A stretch of DNA of 64,000 nucleotides, taken from contig NZ_CP011533.1 of assembly GCF_001704275.1 (NCBI RefSeq), positions 558,001-622,000 on the forward strand. The letters run 5' to 3'. A model generated the notes under the pieces. It was given only the letters and a program-made list of their open reading frames with translations. It had not been told where the DNA came from and did not search any database. Shown piece after piece: positions 17,282-24,456 of the stretch. Positions within the stretch are counted from its first letter, which is position 1. Each line of letters opens with the position of its first letter. The translations under genes and the position numbers were made by a program. This DNA is from Streptomyces noursei ATCC 11455. GTDB lineage: Bacteria; Actinomycetota; Actinomycetes; Streptomycetales; Streptomycetaceae.

Positions 17282-17932
17282 ATGGAGACCGATTCCGGTA
17301 GGCCGGTGACCGTGGTGATCGCCGATGACCATCCCGTCTACCGCCAGGGACTCAGCCGGGGATTCCAGCTCAGCGGGCAGATCGACGTGGTGGCGGAGTG
17401 CGAGGACGGCGAGTCGGCGCTCCAGGCGGTTCGCGAATTCGGCCCGCAGGTCGCCGTACTCGACTATCGGCTGCCGTCGATGGACGGCATCGCCGTCATC
17501 CACGCCATGACCCGCGACGGATTGCCGACCCGGGCGCTCCTGCTGACCGCCACCACGGACAGCGCGGTCGTGTACCAGGCCGTGGAGGAGGGTGCCTACG
17601 GCTATCTCGGCAAGGACGCTCCGCGTACCCGGATCGTGGACGCGGTGCTGAAGGTCGCCCGGGGTGGCCATGTGATCTCGGAGGACGCGTCCGGCGGGCT
17701 GGCCGAGGAGATCAGGATGCGGGCCGATCGCGACACGCCCGTGCTCTCCGAGCGCGAGCGGCAGGTGCTGCGCGGCTTCGCCGAGGGCAAGAGCATCCCG
17801 CAGGTGGCGGCGGAGCTGTATCTGGGCGCGAGCACGGTCAAGACCCACACCCAGCGGCTGTACGAGAAGCTGGGGGTCTCGGACCGGGCCGCCGCCGTCG
17901 CCGAGGCGATGAGACGGCGCCTGCTGGAGTGA
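17282..17932 (+). CDS. NarL/LuxR-type response regulator
   Basis: 216 aa. Receiver domain with acidic pair Asp15-Asp16, phospho-acceptor Asp61, Thr89 and Lys111. A GerE-type HTH follows (SERERQVLRGFAEGKS, then STVKTHTQRLYEKLGV). ATG 17282 has GGGAG upstream. Probable partner of the sensor kinase at 15360. By position and architecture it is the best candidate to bind the CCG-NN-CGRCCGA boxes upstream of the Usp and phosphatase genes. The gene order resembles dormancy or oxygen-stress two-component loci of actinobacteria, but the kinase lacks their GAF sensor domains. Confidence 0.93.
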   Translation: METDSGRPVTVVIADDHPVYRQGLSRGFQLSGQIDVVAECEDGESALQAVREFGPQVAVLDYRLPSMDGIAVIHAMTRDGLPTRALLLTATTDSAVVYQAVEEGAYGYLGKDAPRTRIVDAVLKVARGGHVISEDASGGLAEEIRMRADRDTPVLSERERQVLRGFAEGKSIPQVAAELYLGASTVKTHTQRLYEKLGVSDRAAAVAEAMRRRLLE

Positions 17933-18013
17933 CGGCCCGCTCGGCGCCGGTGGCCACCCGCACCGTTCCGGCGTGGAGATGAGCACACGGGCAGGTGCCG
18001 CTACGGTGAAATC

Positions 18014-18837
18014 ATGGCCCCGGCCCAGCAGGCGGCACCGCGGGCGCGGCAGCCCGGTCAACCGGACCGGATGCCGTTCGTGCTGGTGACGGCGGGATTC
18101 TGGTCGGCCTTCGACCGGTTCGCCATGACGACGGTGCTGGTGGCCATCGCCGACGGCTTTCACACCAAGCTGTCCGCGGCGGTCGCGGTGGCCAGCGCCT
18201 ATTTCCTGGCCTACGGCTGTCTGCAACCTGTCTGGGGCGTGCTCTCGGACCGGTTCGGCCGATCCTGTGCGGGTTCCTGATGGGTGCCGTGGTGCTGGGC
18301 TGTGTGACGTTCCTGCCCGCCCTGCTGCAACACCACGGCGCCTCGGCCTCGGTTGCCGGCCTGATCTCGGCGGTCTTCGGGATCGCCGGGCTGGGGTGGT
18401 CCCTGGTGTACAGCATGCTGACCCCGTACGTGCCCCGGTGGGGACTGACCGGCATCGGGGGTGTCCTGGCGACCGCCGCTCTGCTGGTCGCCGCGACCGG
18501 GGGCCGGCTGTCCACCGTGGTGGTGGCCGCCGCCCTGCTCGGTGGTGGGTGGATGTTCACCAACTCCTCGCTCGCCTCCCGGGCGGCCACCGTGCTACCG
18601 CAGGTGCGCGGCACGATGGTGTCACTGTACGTAACGGGCATGTTCGTCGGCGGCGGGGTCGCCCCGGCCCTGGCGACGGGCCCGGCCGACCGCGGCGAGT
18701 ACTCCGTCCTCTTCCTGACCGGAGCCTGCGTCGCGGTGCTGGTCACCCTCCTGGCCAGCCTGAGCGACCTGCGGCTCAGCGCCCGCTCCGAGGCCGGACG
18801 GGCCCGGCAACACCATCCGGTGTCCGAACGGCGGTGA
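18014..18837 (+). pseudogene. MFS transporter with internal deletion
   Basis: Codons 1-85 give helices 1-2 (FWSAFDRFAMTTVLVAIA, then motif A as VLSDRFGR) and stop at 18280. The next frame starts with ILCGFLMGAVVLGCVTFLP, which fits helix 7, and continues to helix 12. Helices 3-6 and the central loop are missing, so the gene has lost its middle and also gone out of frame at about 18265. Not functional as an MFS pump. Confidence 0.8.
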
Positions 18838-18977
18838 ACCACGGCCCACCCGATGCCGCCCCCGCCGACTCGGGCACGCCGCCCCTTCCGGGCGCGCCCG
18901 GCCCCCGACGACACCTCGTCGACAGCGCCCGAACCGCCGACGCCCCTACTCCGCCGGAGGAAGCGCGCCCTCACGTG

Positions 18978-20015
18978 ATGCCGCAACTGAGCCCGTACCG
19001 TGGTGCCGTGGTGATCCGCTCGAAGGTTCGCGTGGTGTCGGACACGGTCACCGCCCTGCTGCGGCCCGAGGGACAACCCCGGTACGCCGACGGCGTCGCG
19101 GCCGGGGTGGCGTTGGCCGCGCCACTGGTGGTGGGCGCCTGGGCCGGGCATCCGGCCACCGGAGCGTCGGTCGCCATGCCCGCGGTGCTGGTGGCGATGC
19201 CCTTCCCGAGCGGTGCGGGCCGAGCCGAACGGGCCCGCTGCCTGGCGGTCCGCACGCTGGGTGTGACCGCGGCCGGAGTCTTCGTCGCCCTGGCGGGCAG
19301 CGGGGTGGCGGCCCTGGCGCCGGGGGTGGCGGTGGCGGCGTTCATCGGCGCACTGCTGCACCGGATGGGGACCACCGCCGCCCTCGCCGTGCTGCTGGTG
19401 GGCATCACCGGCGACGGTGCGCATCCCCTGGTGCTGCCTGGCCTTGCCCAACTGGTGGGCTGTCTGTGGACGGCCGCCCTGCTGCTGCCGCTGCGGCCCG
19501 CCACGACTCCGGGCGACACACCGGGCCGGGCGCGTACGGCCGGCTCCTCGACCGCCCCCGTGCGCCATGCCGGCCGACTGGCGCTGCTCAGCGGGGCCGC
19601 CACGGTGGCCACCGGTTGGCAGGGCTCCCTGTGGGGCGAGGGCCACTGGCTGGTCACGTCCCTGCTGTTGACGCTCCAACCCACCCCCGAGGGCACGCGC
19701 ACCAAGTCCGCGAAGCGGGTGCTGGGCAACAGCGTGGGCGGGGTGGTCGCCGCCGGGCTGCTGCTGGCCCGCCCGGGCGCGTACGCGGTAGCGACCGTGG
19801 TGGGCGTCTCCGGCGCCGCTTCCTACGCCTTCCGCCCTGCCAACTACGCCTACTGGGCCCTGGCCTCGCCCGTGCTGCTCCTGCTGCTGAGCGACTTCGA
19901 CGAGTCGGTGCCCTGGTACGCGGCCGTGGTCCGGGTGGCGCTCAACCTCCTCGGCGGGCTGATCACCGTGCTGGCGCACCGCTGGCTGTGGCCCGCCAAC
20001 GACCGAGAGGGATGA
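18978..20015 (+). CDS. FUSC-type membrane protein, compact form
   Basis: 345 aa. Two clusters of hydrophobic helices flank a short Pro/Thr linker, giving the half-size FUSC/aromatic-acid-exporter-like organisation. WLVTSLLLTLQPTPEGTRTKSAKRVLG is the conserved region after the first helix of the second cluster (key: TLQPT...T..K...R..G). ATG 18978 is 16 bases from GGAGG, so GTG 19008 to 19011 is possible. Lies at the right end of the stress block. Substrate unknown. Confidence 0.8.
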   Translation: MPQLSPYRGAVVIRSKVRVVSDTVTALLRPEGQPRYADGVAAGVALAAPLVVGAWAGHPATGASVAMPAVLVAMPFPSGAGRAERARCLAVRTLGVTAAGVFVALAGSGVAALAPGVAVAAFIGALLHRMGTTAALAVLLVGITGDGAHPLVLPGLAQLVGCLWTAALLLPLRPATTPGDTPGRARTAGSSTAPVRHAGRLALLSGAATVATGWQGSLWGEGHWLVTSLLLTLQPTPEGTRTKSAKRVLGNSVGGVVAAGLLLARPGAYAVATVVGVSGAASYAFRPANYAYWALASPVLLLLLSDFDESVPWYAAVVRVALNLLGGLITVLAHRWLWPANDREG

Positions 20016-20146
20016 CGACGGCCCGAAGCCGGCGTCTCGCGGCCGAGTTGTTCGGGTCCTCGACGGCACGTCGTCGGTGGACGCCTCCGTCCACCGATCG
20101 GTGCACGGCCCTCCACCGACCGGCCCCCCTCGCGTCCACCTCCCGT

Positions 20147-20191
20147 CCCCCCGGACGGCCGACACCACGACGCGGGCCCGGCTCCTACGGT
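20147..20191 (+). promoter_or_regulatory. promoter with stress box, hypothetical gene
   Basis: Core CCGGACGGCCGA (20151-20162) in an 18-base window starting at 20147, 21 bases, then TACGGT (20186-20191) in the context CTCCTACGGT. The core is identical to that before the phosphatase gene; the flanks differ. Confidence 0.55.
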
Positions 20192-20259
20192 GGCGGAAGG
20201 GACCGAGGGACCGGTCGACGACCGGATCCGCATCGAACCCAGGTGAGGAGCCGTTCACC

Positions 20260-20790
20260 ATGGACCGCACAACCACCGTGCTGCGCCGCGCCGTCTCGAC
20301 CCTGCGGCTGGCCGCGCAGCACCTCGACGACCGGGCCGCCGCCCCGCCACAGGACTACAACTGCCTGCGGGCCGCGGCCATGATCTGGACCGACGAACTG
20401 GCCGCGCGCAGCGGAATGAGCGTCCGGCTCGCCGTGGCCCATCCGCACGGCGCCCAGGTCATCCACCATGTGTTCCGGCCCGACAACAGCCCGCAGCGAC
20501 TTGCGACCGGTGACGTACTGCCGCACGCCTGCGCGGCGGCGCAGGCACTGGCCCTGCCGCACGACGGTCGCTGTGTGTTCGCTCCGAAGCCGGACGCGCA
20601 CACCGCCGAGTTGGCGACCGTCGTGCCGTGCCCGGAAGCGCCGGAGCGCGCCGTCGCGCTGAGCGTGACCGGTCCCGACGACCTGTTGAACCCCGTACTC
20701 GCGGCGTCCATCCGCACTCGCTACCTGCTGTGCCACACCGCGGCGTCGATCCGGGCGAGCCTGACCGCCGGAACGCCCACCCGGGCCTGA
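20260..20790 (+). CDS. hypothetical protein of the stress-box regulon
   Basis: 176 aa, start ATG 20260 after GGTGAGGAG. The N-terminal half is helical (TTVLRRAVSTLRLAAQHLDD). The remainder is mixed and ends in a helix (IRTRYLLCHTAASIRASL). His/Cys residues are scattered without a recognisable metal site. No signal peptide or membrane helix. I do not recognise the family. Its promoter carries the same box as the Usp and phosphatase genes, so it probably belongs to the same response. Confidence 0.7.
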   Translation: MDRTTTVLRRAVSTLRLAAQHLDDRAAAPPQDYNCLRAAAMIWTDELAARSGMSVRLAVAHPHGAQVIHHVFRPDNSPQRLATGDVLPHACAAAQALALPHDGRCVFAPKPDAHTAELATVVPCPEAPERAVALSVTGPDDLLNPVLAASIRTRYLLCHTAASIRASLTAGTPTRA

Positions 20791-20919
20791 CCGCGCCCGC
20801 ATCACCCGGCCCTGATCGCCAACTCGCCGCCAGGGCAGAGCCGTTGATCCATCCGCCCCCCACCTCCGGGCGCCCGACCTGCCGCCCTCTCATCACCACC
20901 CATCATCACCCATCCCCAC

Positions 20920-20939
20920 ATTCACCCTAAAGAGTGAAT
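20920..20939. promoter_or_regulatory. inverted repeat upstream of exported inhibitor-like gene
   Basis: ATTCACCCT-AA-AGAGTGAAT: 9-base arms with one mismatch. It lies 130 bases upstream of the exported protein at 21070, within a gap otherwise lacking genes. Candidate repressor or activator site; the regulator is not identified. Confidence 0.5.
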
Positions 20940-21069
20940 AGCGCGCTGCGCGGCATTTCGTGCAGAATCCGTTGTGCAACAGCGATGTTGCGGCCGCGAT
21001 GCGCCTCCTCACGCCGCCTGCGGGCGGTGAGTCGGGCGATCGCGCCACCGGACCGCAAGGGGGAAGAAC

Positions 21070-21444
21070 ATGCGAAAGATCATCAGGGCCGGCGCGCTGG
21101 CGGGTGCCGTGGCGGCGCTCGCCTTGGTCGGAGCGACCGGCGCCGAGGCCGCACCGGCCGCGGGCAGTCTGCACGGCTGCCCGTCCGGCGCGGTGTGCGT
21201 CTACCCGCAGAACGCCGGGTGGAACGGCGACCGCCCGTCGCTCGCCTTCTACAGCTACGGGGCCCACAACCTCCACAACCAGTTCGGGCAGCACTACGTC
21301 CTGAACAACCAGACGGGCGGCGCGACGGCCCGCACCTGCACCGGCGCCGACGGAACCGGCGACTGCCAGGGCTACCTCGGCGTCGGCTACTACGTGGACA
21401 AGGACCTGACGCCGATCAACTCGATCCTCCTGGTCCGCCCGTAG
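21070..21444 (+). CDS. exported peptidase-inhibitor I36-type protein
   Basis: 124 aa. The Sec signal peptide spans residues 1-27, with a basic start MRKIIR, a hydrophobic core and cleavage after GAEA. The mature part is a small Cys/Tyr/Asn-rich beta domain (CPSGAVCVYPQNAGWNG, then LNNQTGG, CTGADGTGDCQGYLGVGYY). This fits the I36/SMPI-like inhibitor or gamma-crystallin-like fold of small Streptomyces exported proteins. Four Cys suggest two disulfides. Strong AAGGGGGAAG site before ATG 21070. Likely a protease inhibitor or cell-surface protein. Confidence 0.8.
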   Translation: MRKIIRAGALAGAVAALALVGATGAEAAPAAGSLHGCPSGAVCVYPQNAGWNGDRPSLAFYSYGAHNLHNQFGQHYVLNNQTGGATARTCTGADGTGDCQGYLGVGYYVDKDLTPINSILLVRP

Positions 21445-21610
21445 CCCGTAGCAACAGCCCGGCGCCGCAGGCGTCGTGCGTTCGGGCCGCCCCCCCGGGG
21501 ACCGGCCCGAACTCCTTCCCTGCGTACCCCGGGTCCGATCACGAGGAGCTCGGACGTGCACGGCCCGCCCCGGACCGTCGGCCGTCGAACGGGCCGGCCA
21601 CCATGCCTGG

Positions 21611-22816
21611 CTAGGCGCCGCGTTCAGCGGTGACGGGCATCCCGCCGCGCCCGGCCCGCAGCAGTTCCTGGCGCTTGCCCTCCTTGAACATCCTGTGCAG
21701 GCGGTAGGAACCGGGCTTGCGTCCCTCGTCCACCAGTTGCTTGACGGTGCCCGCGCAGATGAACTCCTTGAGCTTCGCGCCCGCTCGGCCGCCCAGGTAG
21801 TACTTCTTCGCGACGTCCTCCTTGCTGGCGAACTGGAAGATACCCACCCGACGCCCCAGGCTGATGCACTGGCCGGCGAACCCCACGGTGAGGGTCGCGG
21901 GCCGCTCCCCCGCGATCCGGCTGAGCACCGTGTCGGCGGCGTGGGCGCCCAGCGGCCCAGCGGCCTGACAGCTCATCCGGAACGGCAGGTCCGACGGCGC
22001 CGCCGAATCCCCGGCCGCGACGATCCTTGCGTCGTCCACGCTGGTCAACGTCTCGTCGGTGAGCAGTCGCCCCAGGGCATCAGTGCTCAGCCCGCTGCGG
22101 TCGGCCAGGTCGGGCACGCCGAATCCGGCGGTCCAGATGGTCACCTCGCTCGGCAGCGTGCGGCCGTCACCGAGCCGCACGACGTCGCGGGTCACCGCCG
22201 TCACCTTCGCGTCGGGGCCGTCGACGACCTTGACCCCGAGTCGGGCCAGTCGCCCGGCGACCGAGCGCCGACCGCTGGGGTGCAGGTAGGGACCGAGGAC
22301 CCGGCCGCAGACCAAGGTCACGGAGCGGCCGGACTCGGCCAGTTCGGCGGCGGTCTCGATGCCGGTCGGACCGGCTCCGACGACCGTCACCGGGGCCTTC
22401 ACGGGCGCGGCGGCGAGGACCGGCCGCAGCCGCCGCGCCTCCTCCAGACTGGCGATCGGGTGGGCGAACTCGGCGGCCCCGGGCACGCGCGGATCGGCAC
22501 TGCCACTGCCCACCGCGTAGATCAGGAAGTCGTAGCCGATCGGGTCGCCGGCCGCCAGCGTCAGGCTGCGCCCGCCCGCGTCGATCCGGGTCACGGTGTC
22601 GACCACCAGGCGTACGCCGTCGGGCAGGATCTCCCGGTAGTCGACGACCGCGTCGTGGTTGCCGGCCACCACCTGGTGCAGGCGGATCCGCTCGACGAAG
22701 GTCGGGCGCGGGTTGATCAGTGTCACCGTCGCGTCGTTGCGCTGCGTCAGGCGGTTGGCCGCCATGACTCCGGCGTAACCGCCGCCGATCACGACCACCT
22801 CGGTTTTCCCGGTCAT
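21611..22816 (-). CDS. NAD(P)/FAD-dependent oxidoreductase, NDH-2-like
   Basis: 401 aa. FAD Rossmann motif VVVIGGGYAGVMAAN at residues 7-21. A second Rossmann motif VTVVGAGPTGIETAAEL occurs in the middle, and IVAAGDSAA is the third FAD contact. It fits type II NADH dehydrogenases and related ferredoxin/quinone reductases. There is no C-terminal membrane helix, but the tail is basic (RLHRMFKEGKRQELLRAGR). AAGGAG precedes ATG 22816. A CRP/FNR-like site lies about 65 bases upstream. Confidence 0.88.
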   Translation of the reverse strand: MTGKTEVVVIGGGYAGVMAANRLTQRNDATVTLINPRPTFVERIRLHQVVAGNHDAVVDYREILPDGVRLVVDTVTRIDAGGRSLTLAAGDPIGYDFLIYAVGSGSADPRVPGAAEFAHPIASLEEARRLRPVLAAAPVKAPVTVVGAGPTGIETAAELAESGRSVTLVCGRVLGPYLHPSGRRSVAGRLARLGVKVVDGPDAKVTAVTRDVVRLGDGRTLPSEVTIWTAGFGVPDLADRSGLSTDALGRLLTDETLTSVDDARIVAAGDSAAPSDLPFRMSCQAAGPLGAHAADTVLSRIAGERPATLTVGFAGQCISLGRRVGIFQFASKEDVAKKYYLGGRAGAKLKEFICAGTVKQLVDEGRKPGSYRLHRMFKEGKRQELLRAGRGGMPVTAERGA

Positions 22817-22880
22817 GGTGTCTCCTTCGTTTCCAGAGTTCCGGCCTCAAGACACCGTGGGGTCGACGACTGTGACAGCA

Positions 22881-22896
22881 TGTGACGCGGCTCACC
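22881..22896. promoter_or_regulatory. CRP/FNR-like binding site
   Basis: TGTGA-CGCGGC-TCACC matches the CRP-family consensus TGTGA-N6-TCACA at nine of ten positions. A second TGTGAC half-site lies just before it at about 22871. It is upstream of the leftward NDH-2-like gene. Control by a Crp-type regulator is inferred. Confidence 0.5.
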
Positions 22897-22980
22897 TCAT
22901 GAGCGTGGACCCGACCCGCGGGCCCGATGGATTCGCGCGGTGACGCGACGCACCGCGCACGGCGAACCGAGGCGGCGCCG

Positions 22981-23301
22981 TCAGTCGCTCTCGGCGTCGG
23001 CCCCGCGAACTGCGAAGAGCGGTCCGACCACCGTCCCCCAGGCGCAGAGTGCGTTGAGCGGGATCGCGGCGCTCTGGCCGAGGGGGGTGAGGGAGTACTC
23101 GACGTGCAGGGGGACGGCGGGGTAGATCGTGCGGTCGAGGATGCCGAAGTCCTCAAGGCGGCGCAGCGTCTGGGTGAGGACCTTGGGGCTGACGCCCTGG
23201 AGTGTGCGCTGAAGTTCGCCGAACCGCTGGGGACCCCCTTCGAGGGCGCCGATGGCCAGCGCGGACCACTTGTTGGCGAGAAGGTCGAGCAGGGCGCGGC
23301 A
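22981..23301 (-). pseudogene. HxlR-family regulator, C-terminal part
   Basis: The winged-helix body is intact: LLANKWSALAIGALEGG, RFGELQRTLQGVSPKVLTQTL, LRRLEDFGILDR and YSLTPLGQS. The first about 15-20 residues, including the usual conserved Cys before the first helix, are absent. Upstream of 23301 the frame runs into the antisense of another gene remnant. The DNA-binding part survives but no start codon or ribosome site is present, so it is probably not expressed as a normal protein. Confidence 0.75.
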
Positions 23302-23304
23302 ACG

Positions 23305-23563
23305 CCCCGGCGGCCTGCTGGTCGCGATCCCGGCCGGCGTCTCCCCCGAGCTGGCCCAGGCCGCCGAGGCGGCCGACGTGCGAGCCACCCCGTTCCTGGT
23401 CGAGCCGGACGGCGCGGCCCTGGCGACGATCGCCGACCTGATCGACGCCGGCCACGTCGCCGTCGAGGTGGAGAAGACCTTCCCGCTGGAGCAGGCCGAC
23501 GTGGCCCACGCCCGCGGCGAGGCCGGCCGCACCCGCGGCAACGTCCTCACCGTCGCCAACTGA
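23305..23563 (+). pseudogene. zinc-type alcohol dehydrogenase/quinone reductase, 3' fragment
   Basis: The last about 85 residues of an MDR-family NADP-dependent oxidoreductase: GGLLVAIPAGVSPEL, FLVEPDGAALATIADLIDAG, VEKTFPLEQADVAH and GRTRGNVLTVAN. The N-terminal catalytic domain and the Rossmann GxGxxG are gone. It meets the HxlR remnant head to head at about 23303. HxlR regulators commonly sit divergent from such oxidoreductases, so one deletion probably removed both 5' ends and the shared promoter. Confidence 0.75.
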
Positions 23564-23593
23564 CCGCTCCAGAAGGCACTTTGGAGTAGCACC

Positions 23594-23845
23594 GTGTACT
23601 ACGAGGTCCGTCGGTACCAGGCCCGGCCCGGGCGCCGCGAGGAATGGAACGACTACCTGGCCAACGTGCGCGTCGCACCGCTGGCCGGCCACCCGCGTCT
23701 TATGGCGGTCGGCGGCGGCTACCCGATCATCGACGACGGACAGTGCGTCGGCGGCCTCGGAATCTCCGGCGGCAGCTACGAGCAGGACCGGCAGACCGCC
23801 GAAGAGGCCCTGGCCGCCCTCGGGTTCGAGGTGCCCGCTCACTGA
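23594..23845 (+). pseudogene. chimera of NIPSNAP N-terminus and HbpS/GlcG C-terminus
   Basis: 83 codons. Residues 1-18 (MYYEVRRYQARPGRREEW) are the start of a NIPSNAP-family protein. From about residue 36 the sequence (LMAVGGGYPIIDDGQCVGG, then GISGGSYEQDRQTAEEAL) is the end of a GlcG/HbpS-type haem-binding protein. The frame is open, with AGCACC rather than a good ribosome site before GTG/ATG. An in-frame deletion fusing two neighbouring genes is the simplest explanation. A functional product seems unlikely. Confidence 0.65.
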
Positions 23846-23929
23846 CCCACGTCGGATGCCGCCACCCGAGTGTCCGACTCCGCGGGCACGCTCTCTTCGT
23901 CGAAGCCTTGGGGAGACCGGCTCGCTCCA

Positions 23930-24148
23930 TGGTGTCTTCCCGTCGAGGGAGGTAGGCGTGCCGCAGCGCTCGGTGCCGCCCATCAGGTCGACTCGAATCA
24001 GGGCAAGGATTCGCGCGAGCTGCGAGTGTTGGGAGTCGTGCAGTGAATGCAGGAGCTCGTCCTCCACTTCCTGCTGAGCGGATGACGCGGCGCGCAGTCG
24101 TCGCCGCCTCGCGTCAGTCAGCACGACCAGGTGCCGGACCTTGACCTC
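23930..24148 (-). pseudogene. MarR-family regulator, C-terminal fragment
   Basis: The frame [30 protein letters not shown] and QLARILALIRVDLMGGTE matches the wing end and dimerisation helices of MarR proteins. The helix-turn-helix is missing; upstream the frame runs into an integrase-like remnant. MarR genes often stand next to FAD monooxygenase genes such as the one at 24457. Confidence 0.65.
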
Positions 24149-24364
24149 GCCGCACGCCGCTGGCCTGTGAAGGCCAAGGATGCCCGGAGCAAGGCCCGCC
24201 GCCGCGGGCAGGCCCGGGAGGACTTCGTGCTGGAGACCGTTTACCGGAACGCCGGGACCGCCCGGCGCCTGCCCCGACTGCTGCGCGACCGTACCCGAGG
24301 GCCGGTGTTCGTCACCCACCGCCGCCCCGGGCCCGGGCTGGCTCCCGGCGATAGCGGCCGTTGA
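24149..24364 (+). pseudogene. tyrosine recombinase (integrase) internal fragment
   Basis: The frame reads [32 protein letters not shown] and [15 protein letters not shown], a pattern found in the middle of Streptomyces site-specific integrases. The catalytic Arg-His-Arg-Tyr box region that should follow is not present before the stop at 24364. It suggests a former integrative element near these deletion scars. Confidence 0.55.
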
Positions 24365-24403
24365 GCCTCGTTCCTTGATCGTTTTCCTCGCGGGGTCGGT
24401 CCC

Positions 24404-24432
24404 TTGACACCGCTGCGGCTTTTTGGCTTATT
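24404..24432 (+). promoter_or_regulatory. candidate promoter of FAD monooxygenase
   Basis: Consensus TTGACA (24404-24409), 17-base spacer, then a weak -10 CTTATT (24427-24432). The start codon is 24 bases further on. Confidence 0.5.
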
Positions 24433-24456
24433 CGGCCCTCGGTCATAGTCGGCGCC

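Noticed and set aside
17963..18007. Possible stress box (CCGTTCCGGCG) before the broken MFS gene
   Set aside because: Only the first half matches and the spacing to TACGGT is four bases off.
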